In this document: positions 49,172-58,069 of the stretch, piece after piece
Layout: the number at the start of each line of letters is the position of its first letter
Numbering within the stretch: position 1 is the first letter of the stretch
NCBI RefSeq assembly: GCF_012848175.1
Contig: NZ_CP051651.1
Location: 3,410,001-3,474,000 of the forward strand
DNA: 64,000 bases
Source: Xanthomonas campestris pv. badrii
GTDB taxonomy: Bacteria > Pseudomonadota > Gammaproteobacteria > Xanthomonadales > Xanthomonadaceae
Direction: 5' to 3'
The notes under the pieces: generated by a model
Seen by the model: only the letters and a program-made list of their open reading frames with translations
What the model was told of the DNA's origin: nothing
Database searches by the model: none
Made by a program: the position numbers and the translations under genes

Positions 49172-50488
49172 TCAGCTCATCACGCCCTCGGTGGCCACCG
49201 GCGGCAGATCCTGCGCGATCTGCACCAGCGTCCGCGCCACCGCGCCCTTGCCATTGGCCACCAGCGCCAGGCCCGCCGCCGCCATCGCCTCGCGCTGTGC
49301 GGGATCGCCCAGCAACCGGGCCAGATCGCGATACACGCAATCGGCGTCCTCGCAGATGGCAACCGCATCGGCCTCGCGCATGCGCCGCGAGATTTCCGAA
49401 AAGTTATGCAGATGCGGGCCGGTCACCGCCGGCGTGCCCACGGCTGCCGGCTCCAGCAGGTTGTGCCCACCGATCGGCTGCAGGCTGCCGCCGACGAAGG
49501 CGACCTGCGCGCATGCATAGAAACTCATCAGCTCGCCCAGGGTATCGAGCACGAAGACCTTGTCGCGCGCCTGCGGCCACTGCTGCACCCTGCGTGTGGC
49601 CACGCGCCAGCCACGCTCGCGCGCCAACGCCTCGACCTTGGGAAACCGCTCGGGATGGCGTGGCGCCCACAGCAGCAGCAGATCGGGAAACTCGACCAGC
49701 AGCCGCGCATGGATATCGGCCACCGCAGCCTCCTCGCCTTCATGCGTGCTGGCGGCAATCCATACCGGTCGTGTTGCCGGCACATGGGTGCGGAACTGCG
49801 TGACCAGTGCCTGCAATTGGTCGGGCGCGGCGATATCGAATTTGAGATTACCCAGCGCCACCACCTGCTCCGGCCGCGCCCCCAGGGTGAGGAAACGTTC
49901 GGCATCGTCCTGCGATTGCGCCGCCACGCAGGTCACCGTACGCAGCGCGCGGCTGATCAACGGCGCCAGCACGCGATAGCCGCGCAACGAGCGCGCCGAC
50001 AGCCGCGCATTGAGGATGTACAGCGGAATCTTGCGGTCGCGGCAACCGAACAACATGTTCGGCCACAACTCGGTTTCCAGGATCAGCGCCAGCCGCGGGC
50101 GGAAGTGCTCGAGAAACCGCCCCACGCTGCCGGGCACGTCGTACGGCAGATAGACGTGATCCACCGCATCGCCCCACACCGCACGCACGCGTTCGGAGCC
50201 GGTGGGCGTGATGGTGGTGATGACCCAACGGATATCCGGCCGCTGCGCGCGCAAGGCGTTGACCAGCGGCGCGGCTGCGTTGACCTCGCCCACCGACACC
50301 GCATGCACCCACACGCGCGGGCGGCCGCAGGCATGCGTGTACGACGCATAGCGCTCGTTCCAGCGATTGAAGTATTCGCGCACGCGGAAACCGCGCCACA
50401 CCAGGTGGTACACCGTGATCGGCAGCAACAGATACAACAGCGCCGAGTACAGCCCACGCAACAGCCATTCGATCGGGTCTTTCCGCAT
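49172..50488 (-). CDS. waaA: 3-deoxy-D-manno-octulosonic acid transferase
   Basis: Transfers Kdo onto lipid IVA at the inner membrane. 438 residues, with an N-terminal membrane anchor (LLRGLYSALLYLLLPITVYHLVW, about 8-30), HAVSVGEVNAAAPLV (about 62-76), ETELWPNML and the donor-site motif GGHNLLEPAAVGTPAVTGP (about 343-361). Divergent from the lipid A acyltransferase gene, with 76 bases between starts; both starts sit six bases from a -10-like box. A TATCCT box is six bases before the ATG. Ends about 190 bases from tolC's terminator; both converge. Confidence 0.95.
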   Translation of the reverse strand: MRKDPIEWLLRGLYSALLYLLLPITVYHLVWRGFRVREYFNRWNERYASYTHACGRPRVWVHAVSVGEVNAAAPLVNALRAQRPDIRWVITTITPTGSERVRAVWGDAVDHVYLPYDVPGSVGRFLEHFRPRLALILETELWPNMLFGCRDRKIPLYILNARLSARSLRGYRVLAPLISRALRTVTCVAAQSQDDAERFLTLGARPEQVVALGNLKFDIAAPDQLQALVTQFRTHVPATRPVWIAASTHEGEEAAVADIHARLLVEFPDLLLLWAPRHPERFPKVEALARERGWRVATRRVQQWPQARDKVFVLDTLGELMSFYACAQVAFVGGSLQPIGGHNLLEPAAVGTPAVTGPHLHNFSEISRRMREADAVAICEDADCVYRDLARLLGDPAQREAMAAAGLALVANGKGAVARTLVQIAQDLPPVATEGVMS

Positions 50489-50494
50489 CCGTGC

Positions 50495-50500
50495 AGGATA
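50495..50500 (-). promoter_or_regulatory. Candidate -10 box of waaA
   Basis: TATCCT on the minus strand, six bases before the waaA ATG at 50488. Confidence 0.3.
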
Positions 50501-50552
50501 CGGGAGCGCTCCTGCATGCGCATGTGCACGCTGCCGCGCACCCGCGATCCCT

Positions 50553-50558
50553 TAGAAT
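50553..50558 (+). promoter_or_regulatory. Candidate -10 box of the lipid A acyltransferase gene
   Basis: TAGAAT six bases before the ATG at 50565, implying a leaderless transcript. Confidence 0.45.
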
Positions 50559-50564
50559 TGGCGC

Positions 50565-51485
50565 ATGTCCGAGTCCGCCAACGTCGCCGTCCGCCCCTCC
50601 CTGCGCAACCCCAGGCACTGGCCCATGTTCCTTGGCCTGGGCGTGATGGTACTGGCCGGGCGTCTGCCCTGGACGCTGCAGCGCGCATTGGGCCGCGGCG
50701 TGGGCTGGATCGCGATGCGCCTGGCTGGCACGCGCCGACGCGCTGCCGAGGTCAACCTCAAGCTCTGCTTTCCCGAGCAGGACGATGCCTGGCGGGCACG
50801 ACTGTTGCGCGATAGTTTCGATGCGCTGGGCGTGGGCCTGTTCGAATTCGCGCGCGCCTGGTGGGGCAGCATCGACGCCATTCGCCCCGGGGTACAGATC
50901 GAAGGCCTGGAACATCTGCAACGGCTGCAGGAACAACAACGCGGCGTGCTGCTGGTCTCCGGCCATTTCATGACGCTGGAGATGTGCGGGCGCCTGCTCT
51001 GCGACCACGTGCCGCTGGCCGGCATGTACCGCAAGCACCGCAACCCGGTGTTCGAATGGGCGGTCAAGCGTGGGCGTCTGCGCTATGCCACGCACATGTT
51101 CGCCAACGAAGATCTGCGCGCCACCATCAAGCACCTCAAGCGCGGCGGTTTCCTGTGGTACGCGCCGGACCAGGACATGCGCGGCAAGGACACCGTGTTC
51201 GTGCCGTTCTTCGGCCACCCGGCGTCCACCATCACCGCCACCCATCAGCTGGCGCGGCTGACCGGCTGCGCGGTGGTGCCGTACTTCCATCGCCGCGAAG
51301 GCGGCCGCTACATCCTCAAGATCGCGCCGCCGCTGGCGGGCATTCCCTCAGAGGATGTGATCGCCGATACCACGCAGGTCAATGCGGCGATCGAGGACAT
51401 GGTGCGCGAGGCACCGGATCAATACCTGTGGATCCATCGCCGCTTCAAGCGTCAGCCCGGCGGGCGTAGCGCGTTCTATCGGTGA
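50565..51485 (+). CDS. lpxL: Lipid A biosynthesis late acyltransferase (LpxL/HtrB family)
   Basis: 306 residues. Adds a secondary acyl chain to Kdo2-lipid IVA at the inner membrane. Features: N-terminal membrane segment (MFLGLGVMVLAGRLPWTLQ), the acyltransferase H-x4-E motif as SGHFMTLEM (about 131-139), GMYRKHRNPVFE (about 154-165), and GGFLWYAPDQDMRGKDTVFVPFFG (about 196-219). Several paralogues (LpxL/LpxM) exist in xanthomonads, so the exact acyl chain is open. Located next to waaA, which acts just before it in the pathway. Confidence 0.92.
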   Translation: MSESANVAVRPSLRNPRHWPMFLGLGVMVLAGRLPWTLQRALGRGVGWIAMRLAGTRRRAAEVNLKLCFPEQDDAWRARLLRDSFDALGVGLFEFARAWWGSIDAIRPGVQIEGLEHLQRLQEQQRGVLLVSGHFMTLEMCGRLLCDHVPLAGMYRKHRNPVFEWAVKRGRLRYATHMFANEDLRATIKHLKRGGFLWYAPDQDMRGKDTVFVPFFGHPASTITATHQLARLTGCAVVPYFHRREGGRYILKIAPPLAGIPSEDVIADTTQVNAAIEDMVREAPDQYLWIHRRFKRQPGGRSAFYR

Positions 51486-51622
51486 TGTGGATTGGTCCGA
51501 AGCATGTTGTAAGCGCATCCATGCTGCGCATCTTCAAGCAGGTACTCGACTCGACCGCTGACAGAATTCAGAAATGGAGCGATATCGAAGCGGCGTTCCA
51601 GCAGACATGCATGCAAGACGAC

Positions 51623-52081
51623 CTATAGGTACGGCAGACGAGCCCGGTGTTCGCCGACCACCGCCAGCATATGGATGGGCAATCCGTAGGCGTAGGCATA
51701 CAGCTCGATCCAACCCGGATTCAGCGTTTCGACGAGTCGTCGCTGCCAGGCATGTGGCCAGGTGCGGAGTTGCTTCGCCCGCGCCTGCGCCGTTGCCACG
51801 TCGGCATACGCTTGCAACCACACTAGCAAAGCCGGTCTCACGCAACTCTCTGGCACGACCTGGCTCTGGTCCCGCGCGAAGCGCTTGGTGATCTTTTCGA
51901 TCGCGCTCATGCTGTCTGCCACGTCGATATAGAACGTTTCGCATTGTGCATGCGCAAGCAAATAGACCAGCGCCGGCCCATGTTGGAGACTGTGCCAGTC
52001 CACGCGCTCCAGAGCCAAGAACTCAGGACCCAGTACCGACACTTCAGGTCGCATCCAAGATGTGCTGTCAGCCACTGGCAT
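51623..52081 (-). CDS. Degenerate GIY-YIG-like protein
   Basis: 152-codon frame (start uncertain; ATG at 52081 has AAGGAG three bases upstream, 52054 is an alternative). The C-terminal part matches the shape of the small GIY-YIG (UPF0213/URI) domain: ALVYLLAHAQCETFYIDVADSMSAIEKITKR replaces VYiL...lYiGvT...eRR, and ARPALLVWLQAYADVATAQARAKQLRTWPHAW plus ETLNPGWIELY matches the tail with the REKQLKxW and NPxW motifs. The YIG Gly is Asp here and the catalytic Glu of REKQLK is Ala. So it is probably inactive as a nuclease. It lies just beyond the effector operon, same strand. A role in immunity or a remnant are both open. Confidence 0.6.
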   Translation of the reverse strand: MPVADSTSWMRPEVSVLGPEFLALERVDWHSLQHGPALVYLLAHAQCETFYIDVADSMSAIEKITKRFARDQSQVVPESCVRPALLVWLQAYADVATAQARAKQLRTWPHAWQRRLVETLNPGWIELYAYAYGLPIHMLAVVGEHRARLPYL

Positions 52082-52269
52082 GGGCTCCTTGCTTGCCAGC
52101 ATTGCAAACCTTGCCGAGCGCATTGGCCGATACCGGTTGGCGTGCGCGCATGCTCGGCTGCATCTGCATACCACGGAGGGGAGTGTCGCACTTTCGATGT
52201 GGCGCAGGGATCGCGCAACCAGCGTCCATGCTCGGCAGCGATGCAAGGGCTGACCTCAATATCACCCGG

Positions 52270-55200
52270 CTATCCAAGTACCGGCCCTGGCGGTACCGGG
52301 TCCTGCCTGGCTTGCGCTGCCGCCTGCCGCTGCGCGGTCTCCAGCGTGTGGGCCTGCGCCTGTTGCATCGATTCCTGGATCGACGGCGTAGGCTCGGCGA
52401 GCGAGAGGTTCATCCGCTTGGTGGGGTCGGTGGCGTGTTGCGCATAGAAGGTGTCGTTGACTACATCCACGCGCCCGTGCCAGTCCGGCTTGAAGCCGAT
52501 GGTGTACATCTCTGTAGCGACCTGGTGCAGGCGATCCTCCGGCAGCGGCGTGCCCTTGGCCTCCAGGCGATCTTTCACGTCTGCATACAGCGCATGGCCG
52601 GGGTGCGCGGGATCACTCATGGGCCGCAGTGCGGGCGACGTGTGGTTGCGCTGAGGGCTGTCGATGCCCCTTGCCACTTCGGTTTTCTCCTGCTCCTTCA
52701 GTCGCCCACGCTCCTGTTGTAGCGTTTGCTCCTGCTGCAGCTGCCACTGGCGTTGCTGGTCCAGTGCGTGTTGTTGGTGCTGCGCGTGCAGGTCGGGTTG
52801 GCTGCGGTCGGGAGATGCGCCGGCTGCGGTTGGTGCGGCCATCGCGGCGTGCGGCGCGTCCTGCAGCCCGGGAGCAGCAGGTTGCGGCGTCACCTCGCGC
52901 TGGGCAATGGCAATGCCTGCCTGCTGCTGCACCGCCGCCAGGGTGCTGCGGTCGGTAATGCCGTTGACCTCGTCCATGCCGTGCATCAGCTGGAAGGCCT
53001 GCACCCCGCGCTGGGTGGGCTGGTCGTAGACGCCATTGATTTCCACCGGGGTCTTGATCCGCTCATTGATACCCAGCTGGATCAGGCTGGCCTGCAGCGC
53101 CTGTACCTCGGTGCCACGGTCGCCAGGCTGCAGGCGTCCCTGATCGCTGGGCGCCAAGCTGGCAGAGACTCCGGCGGTGTTGGACACATGGGTGTCAGTG
53201 CTTAGCGCCGGCGGTGCAACCGAAGGTCCGGCAGCCTGGATGGCTGGCGCAGGCGCGACGTCGATCCCGGGTGCACGCACGTTGACGGTGGCGAGCGTGG
53301 CGATCTCGGGCGCTGCGTTTGGCGCAATGCGCTGGTCATTGGGCTGCGACGGCGGCGCGGGGCCTGCGGCAACGTGTGGCACCGACGCTTCAGCGGTGGG
53401 TGCGAGGTCTTGCCCGCGCATCTGCACCTCGCGCAGGGCTTGCCGAATGTCCTCACTGCTGGTCACGGCGGCCACACGGTCCACCCCATCGGCATCGCGC
53501 TGAAAATGCGCAATGGGGCTATCGGCACCAAATGCACCGGTGGGGCCGCGTTGCAATTTCATCGAGCCATCGCCGGTAAGGCCATGCGCTGCGCGCGTGC
53601 GCGTGGTCGCCAGATCGATCGCCTCGCGCCACTCCGGCTTCAGTTCGGTGCCGACGATGCGATAGCGGTAGAGCGTTTGTTCGCGCTGCTGATCCTGGGG
53701 CGAGGGCGGCGACTGCTGGATGGCCGCCACCGCCTGCGCATGCTCAGCCAGTGCCGGCTGCAGGATCGCGCGGGTGGTGTCCAGTTCCAAAGCGACATTG
53801 CCTGTCGCAGGGCCGGTGGCGCCGGCCCAGCGGCCGTCGACAGCGCGGCGATACTGCTGGCCGTCCGATGCGGTCAACGTGTCTGGATTGGGTAATGCCT
53901 GTCGTACTGCCTCCGACAACGGCAATCCAGCCGCCGCCCAGCCGCTGCGCTGATACGCCAGCTCATAGCGCGCGGCAATCGCGCCGGGGCTGTTGGCGAT
54001 GTTGCCGGCGATCACCGCTTGCGCTTGTGCGTCCAGTTCCGCCGCGCGCTCTGGCGGTGCGATATCGGTGCGATAGACAGCGCTGTCGGCGTCTGCAACC
54101 ACACCGCTCTGTACCGTGCGCCGCCATTGCCCGTCGTTGGGATCGCGCGCCCAGTCGGCGGGGCTCAAGCTGGGCGGATCGGTGTCGCTGGCCGGCAGGC
54201 GATACGGATTTTGCGGTGCGGGTGCATCTTTGAGTGCCAGCGCGGCGGCGGCGTTGGTGGCCTGGTAATTGAGTTGGCGGGCTTTTTCGTAGCTGGCGAC
54301 GATGGGTGTGGCGGTAGGATTGTCCACGCCATCATTGGTGGTGTCGGCCTTGCCCTCGCGCGCCCACGCGGTGCCGTTGAACGACCATTGCGTCCCCTCG
54401 CGGTCGGTCTGGGTGTAGATGGCGCGGTTGTCGAGCAACTCGGCAGCCTTCTCGCCGGCCTTGCTCATGAAATACGCATCGGCCGCGATCAGCGCCATCG
54501 GGCCGGCACCGGATGCGCCCAGCGCATACGCCGCTGCGGTGCCACCGGCCCAGCCACCAACGTTGCGGCCGGCGAAATGCGCCAATTCCGATTGCGCGGC
54601 CAGCGGGTTGCTTTGCGAAAGCAGCGTGGCGATCTTCTCGCCGGACTGCTGTGCCTCGTACAGCGTGGCGGCCACGCCCAGCGTGCCAGCGGCGCGCACG
54701 CCAGGATGGTCGAGCAGCGTCGGTGCATAAGGCCGGAACGCGACATTGCCACTGCGCTCAAGGCGTGCAGCCAATGCATCGCCTTCGGTCAACGCGGCAT
54801 CGGCGACCTGCGCGGTACGTTGTACCGGTCGTGCGGCCTCTGCCATCGGCGCCAATGCGCCGTGCAGCGGCTCGGGCGCTTGGGCAGGGACCGTGACCAC
54901 TTCGCCTGGGGGCACGTAACGCGCGTTATCGGCTGTGAGTTGATGCACCTGGCCGGCGAGCGTGGCACGCTCGACCTTGGATGCCACGCGAAACAAGGCA
55001 TTCCCTTCTTCGGAGCTGTGCAGCACATTCATCCGCGCATCGGTCGGCTCGTGCATGCGCGGCAACAACGGTTCGCTGAGCAAGCCGTTGTGATAATCGG
55101 TCATCAGGTTGAGGCTGCGCACGCCCAGCCCGCCGCGCAGATAACTACCGCCGATGTCCGAATGCGCGCCGGCGACGGTGACATGCAGAAAGCGCCCATC

Positions 55201-55977
55201 TTCCGAAACGCCCTGCGGAAGGATCTGATCCACCGGAAACAAGCCGCGCCGCTCATCGGCGGCGGTGACCTGAAAGCCGGACACCACCGACGGCGGCAGG
55301 CGCCGGTCGAACAGCTCCATATAGCCGGTGGGCACCGGGTCGTACAGGCCCACGCTCATCGGCGTCAGACCAGGGGCCTGATGGTAGCGGTTGTAGATGG
55401 GATGGCCGTCTTCGCTAACGCCGCCGATGCCGCTGTAAGGATCGGGAATGCCGCGGCCATCGATCATGCGCGCCAGCAACGGCACCTGGCTGGCGCCGCG
55501 GCTGAAACCCTCCAAGTGGAAGGCGATCTTGGCTTGCGGGTCGGCCTTGAAGATTTCCTGCGATCGTTTTGTTAAATCTTTATACATTTCCTCTGCACGC
55601 GCCAGGCTGGTGCGGCCAGTGGCGCCGTCCACCGTGCGCGCCAGAACCTGATCCTGGGTGCCGGCGCCTTCGATGTATTCGAAGTCGATGCGTTTTACAC
55701 CAGCGTCTTTCAGGCCTCTGATTTGCTCCTTGAACTTCGCGACATTGGTGGCATGCAACGGATCCTTGTCGGCATCGTTGCCTGTGCCATCCATCAGGCC
55801 TACGATCAGATACGAGTGCGGGTCGGTACGGTCGAACAGCTGCGGCACCTTGAAGCGGTAGAGGTCCTGCGCCGCCTGATCGTAAGTCTGCAGATGCTCC
55901 GGCGTTGCAGCGTAGTGCGACACATCGTCCAGCGGCAGGCCATCTTCGCCCAGTTGCAGCACGGTCTTCTTGTCCAT
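52270..55977 (-). CDS. Putative type IV secretion antibacterial effector: Tle1-like lipase, PG-binding, XVIPCD-like tail
   Basis: 1235 residues. Residues about 55-290 match the Tle1/DUF2235 alpha/beta hydrolase: LMDGTGND (61-68), TNV (77-79), nucleophile Ser159 in GFSRGAS, YDPVPTG (212-218), and Asp274 in AHSDIGGS. Residues about 470-520 are Gly-rich and hydrophobic (VGGWAGGTAAAYALGASGAG). About 945-1030 is a peptidoglycan-binding domain (LQPGDRGTEVQALQ; GVYDQPTQRGVQAFQ). About 1118-1235 is an XVIPCD-like tail (SDPAHPGHALYADVKDRL; PSIQESMQQAQAHTLETAQ). XVIPCDs direct proteins to the VirD4 coupling protein of the Xanthomonas bacteria-killing type IV system. Thus predicted toxin attacking the membranes of rivals. 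GGAG precedes the ATG; the immunity gene lies 13 bases upstream. AT-rich codons near residue 135 suggest transfer. Confidence 0.82.
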   Translation of the reverse strand: MDKKTVLQLGEDGLPLDDVSHYAATPEHLQTYDQAAQDLYRFKVPQLFDRTDPHSYLIVGLMDGTGNDADKDPLHATNVAKFKEQIRGLKDAGVKRIDFEYIEGAGTQDQVLARTVDGATGRTSLARAEEMYKDLTKRSQEIFKADPQAKIAFHLEGFSRGASQVPLLARMIDGRGIPDPYSGIGGVSEDGHPIYNRYHQAPGLTPMSVGLYDPVPTGYMELFDRRLPPSVVSGFQVTAADERRGLFPVDQILPQGVSEDGRFLHVTVAGAHSDIGGSYLRGGLGVRSLNLMTDYHNGLLSEPLLPRMHEPTDARMNVLHSSEEGNALFRVASKVERATLAGQVHQLTADNARYVPPGEVVTVPAQAPEPLHGALAPMAEAARPVQRTAQVADAALTEGDALAARLERSGNVAFRPYAPTLLDHPGVRAAGTLGVAATLYEAQQSGEKIATLLSQSNPLAAQSELAHFAGRNVGGWAGGTAAAYALGASGAGPMALIAADAYFMSKAGEKAAELLDNRAIYTQTDREGTQWSFNGTAWAREGKADTTNDGVDNPTATPIVASYEKARQLNYQATNAAAALALKDAPAPQNPYRLPASDTDPPSLSPADWARDPNDGQWRRTVQSGVVADADSAVYRTDIAPPERAAELDAQAQAVIAGNIANSPGAIAARYELAYQRSGWAAAGLPLSEAVRQALPNPDTLTASDGQQYRRAVDGRWAGATGPATGNVALELDTTRAILQPALAEHAQAVAAIQQSPPSPQDQQREQTLYRYRIVGTELKPEWREAIDLATTRTRAAHGLTGDGSMKLQRGPTGAFGADSPIAHFQRDADGVDRVAAVTSSEDIRQALREVQMRGQDLAPTAEASVPHVAAGPAPPSQPNDQRIAPNAAPEIATLATVNVRAPGIDVAPAPAIQAAGPSVAPPALSTDTHVSNTAGVSASLAPSDQGRLQPGDRGTEVQALQASLIQLGINERIKTPVEINGVYDQPTQRGVQAFQLMHGMDEVNGITDRSTLAAVQQQAGIAIAQREVTPQPAAPGLQDAPHAAMAAPTAAGASPDRSQPDLHAQHQQHALDQQRQWQLQQEQTLQQERGRLKEQEKTEVARGIDSPQRNHTSPALRPMSDPAHPGHALYADVKDRLEAKGTPLPEDRLHQVATEMYTIGFKPDWHGRVDVVNDTFYAQHATDPTKRMNLSLAEPTPSIQESMQQAQAHTLETAQRQAAAQARQDPVPPGPVLG

Positions 55978-55990
55978 GGTGCATGCTCCG

Positions 55991-56632
55991 TCAGTGGGTC
56001 TTGGTCCAGGCGAGGATCAGTTCATCGCGGCTGATTTTCTTGAGCGGATCATGCTTTGGATCGACTAGATGCTTAGTCAGTATGTCAGCTCGCATATACA
56101 CATTGATCGTGCGGTCGTTGACTTCGAGCAGTATATAAACCCGGTGACGTCCGTCCGCAAAGTATCCGTACACCATCCAGAATTCATCAACATCCTCCTT
56201 AGGGACGTTGTGCAGGATGAGATGACCCGGAAAGATCTTCTCGAAATCGATCTCGACATAGCGCTCCACGCCGTCCATCGCCGTCCAGCGGATATCGACT
56301 GTCGATGGAAAGCCGCGTTTCTCGAACTCTTCGGTGCTGCCGAAGCCGCCAGTCCAATCGTCTTTCCAGTCAGGTGCGTATGGGGCACCAGAAGGCTTGT
56401 CGAGATGGAGCGAATGCTGATGCCGATCAAAAATAATGCTGCATTGCAGGGTGTGATAGCAGCGCGCATCGAACGAATAACTATCGAACCGCAGCGGCCA
56501 CGGCTCACGCGGCTTCTTCTTGAACGGATTGCGGAAGTTGAACATGTCGGGGGCGCCAGGATCAGGGAGAGAGTCATGCAGCGCCACTGGCGCTTCGTTA
56601 TCCAGTGTAGGGCCCTGTGGCACCGGCTGCAT
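55991..56632 (-). CDS. Probable immunity protein of the lipase effector
   Basis: 213 residues, not recognised as a known family. It ends 13 bases before the effector start on the same strand, the usual toxin/immunity arrangement; that position is the only evidence for the role. The sequence has aromatic-rich segments (WPLRFDSYSFDARCYHTLQC; WKDDWTGGFGSTEEF; VDEFWMVYGYFADGRHRVYILLEVNDRTINVYMRADIL). No signal peptide or lipobox is visible, unlike many X-Tfi lipoproteins, so it would act inside the cell. The base composition is more AT-rich than the neighbours. Start uncertain: Met1 (56632) has no clear ribosome binding site, Met30 (56545) is the alternative. Confidence 0.55.
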   Translation of the reverse strand: MQPVPQGPTLDNEAPVALHDSLPDPGAPDMFNFRNPFKKKPREPWPLRFDSYSFDARCYHTLQCSIIFDRHQHSLHLDKPSGAPYAPDWKDDWTGGFGSTEEFEKRGFPSTVDIRWTAMDGVERYVEIDFEKIFPGHLILHNVPKEDVDEFWMVYGYFADGRHRVYILLEVNDRTINVYMRADILTKHLVDPKHDPLKKISRDELILAWTKTH

Positions 56633-56734
56633 CCAGGGTGCTGGCTTGGGCTTGCGCTTGACCTGCGCCGGTAGCCCGTTGCGGGGCAGCGGGCGCCATC
56701 GACCACCGAGATGCGCGCTCAGAAGGCAGACGCA

Positions 56735-58069
56735 TCAGCCCGGCGGTGGCTGATCTGCGTCGTCGTTGAGCAACGCGCCGGCATACAGGCCGGCCAGCAT
56801 CAGGCTCAGCCCGCCCCAGAAGCTGGAATAGAACGCCAGATGCGTATTGAGCGGGAACAGCGTTGCCACCAGCGCGATCATCGCCGGGCGCGCCTGCTCG
56901 CGCGCAGCAGCGCTCGAGTAGCGCCACGCACGCCAGGCCTGCGCCGCGCCGGCCAGCCAGAGCAACAGCCCGATCACCCCGGTTTCGGCCAGGATTTCCA
57001 GCACGATCTGATGCGCGTGGAAGGCCGGGCCATCGCCCCAGGCCGGCGCCTGGGTCGGCGCCGGATTGCAGGCCGGATAGGCCTGCCGGAAGCCGCGCGC
57101 GCCCACCCCATTGAGCGGATGCGCGCGGATCATGCACAGCGCCGCGCCCCAGATCTGGCCGCGCCCGGACAAGGCCTGATCCACGCCCTGCTCGCCACCG
57201 CCGAACGCCAGCGCGGTGCGCTGGAGACGCTCGCGCGCCTGCGGCGCCACCGCCACCACGCCGCCGGCCAGCAATACGCCGACCACCGCCGCTGCCAGCA
57301 GGCGGCGACCGCCCAGCAACTGCCAGCCGGACAGCAGCACGATCACGCCGTAGGTGATCCACGAAGCGCGCGACCCGGCCAACACCAGCACAACGCCGAC
57401 CGCCGCCGCTGCGCCTGCCCAGGCCCAGACGTTGCGTCGCCCCAACGCCAGCAACAGGAACGGCGACAGGCTGGCCAGGGTCTGCCCGAACTTGAGATTG
57501 CACGGCCCCAGCACGCCGCTGAGGCGGTCCACCAGCGCCAGCTCCTGCGGCGTGCATAGCCCATGCCCGCTGATCAGCTGCTTGAGCTGATTTAGCCCGA
57601 AGAACAGCGGGCTGCTGCCGATCGCGGCCTGCATCAACGCATCCAGCGTCCATATCCCGGCGATCACGGCCAGGCCGGTGAAGGTGCGGCGGCGGCGCTG
57701 CGCATTGGCCACCGCAATCGCGCACAGCCACATGAACGGCAGATAGCGCAGGTCGGTGGCCGACTTGCGCAGCGCACGCCCGGCATCCACCGCATCGAAC
57801 GCCGACAGCATCTGCGGCAGCCAGTAGGCGAAGAACAGTACGCTGGTCAGCGCCCAGGCCGCACCGCTGAGCAGGCCGGTGCCGCCGCGAAAGCGCGCGT
57901 GCAACAAGCGGTACGCCGCGAATACCGCGCCCAGTGACAGCACCGTTTCGGCCAGGCCCGGCGTAGGCCACAGCGCAACGAACAGGAGTACCCACAGCGG
58001 CGCCCAGCGGCCGGCGTCGGGGCTCAACACAGGCGCGCGCGCCATGGCGTCAGCGGCGGAGTTCGTCAT
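56735..58069 (-). CDS. O-antigen ligase-like membrane protein (Wzy_C/WaaL family)
   Basis: 444 residues with about 11-12 membrane segments (APLWVLLFVALWPTPG, LVIAGIW... and so on) and the large periplasmic loop of the O-antigen ligase/polymerase fold near residues 300-360 (GRGQIWGAALCMIRAHPLNGVGARGFRQAYP ... HAHQIVLEILAETGVIGL), which carries the conserved RxxxW and H-NxxxxxxxxxG style motifs. Ligase or polymerase cannot be decided. The start (ATG 58069) overlaps the preceding glycosyltransferase by 20 bases. Third gene of a zinc-finger/GT/ligase operon; the island with the effector starts after it. Confidence 0.85.
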   Translation of the reverse strand: MTNSAADAMARAPVLSPDAGRWAPLWVLLFVALWPTPGLAETVLSLGAVFAAYRLLHARFRGGTGLLSGAAWALTSVLFFAYWLPQMLSAFDAVDAGRALRKSATDLRYLPFMWLCAIAVANAQRRRRTFTGLAVIAGIWTLDALMQAAIGSSPLFFGLNQLKQLISGHGLCTPQELALVDRLSGVLGPCNLKFGQTLASLSPFLLLALGRRNVWAWAGAAAAVGVVLVLAGSRASWITYGVIVLLSGWQLLGGRRLLAAAVVGVLLAGGVVAVAPQARERLQRTALAFGGGEQGVDQALSGRGQIWGAALCMIRAHPLNGVGARGFRQAYPACNPAPTQAPAWGDGPAFHAHQIVLEILAETGVIGLLLWLAGAAQAWRAWRYSSAAAREQARPAMIALVATLFPLNTHLAFYSSFWGGLSLMLAGLYAGALLNDDADQPPPG

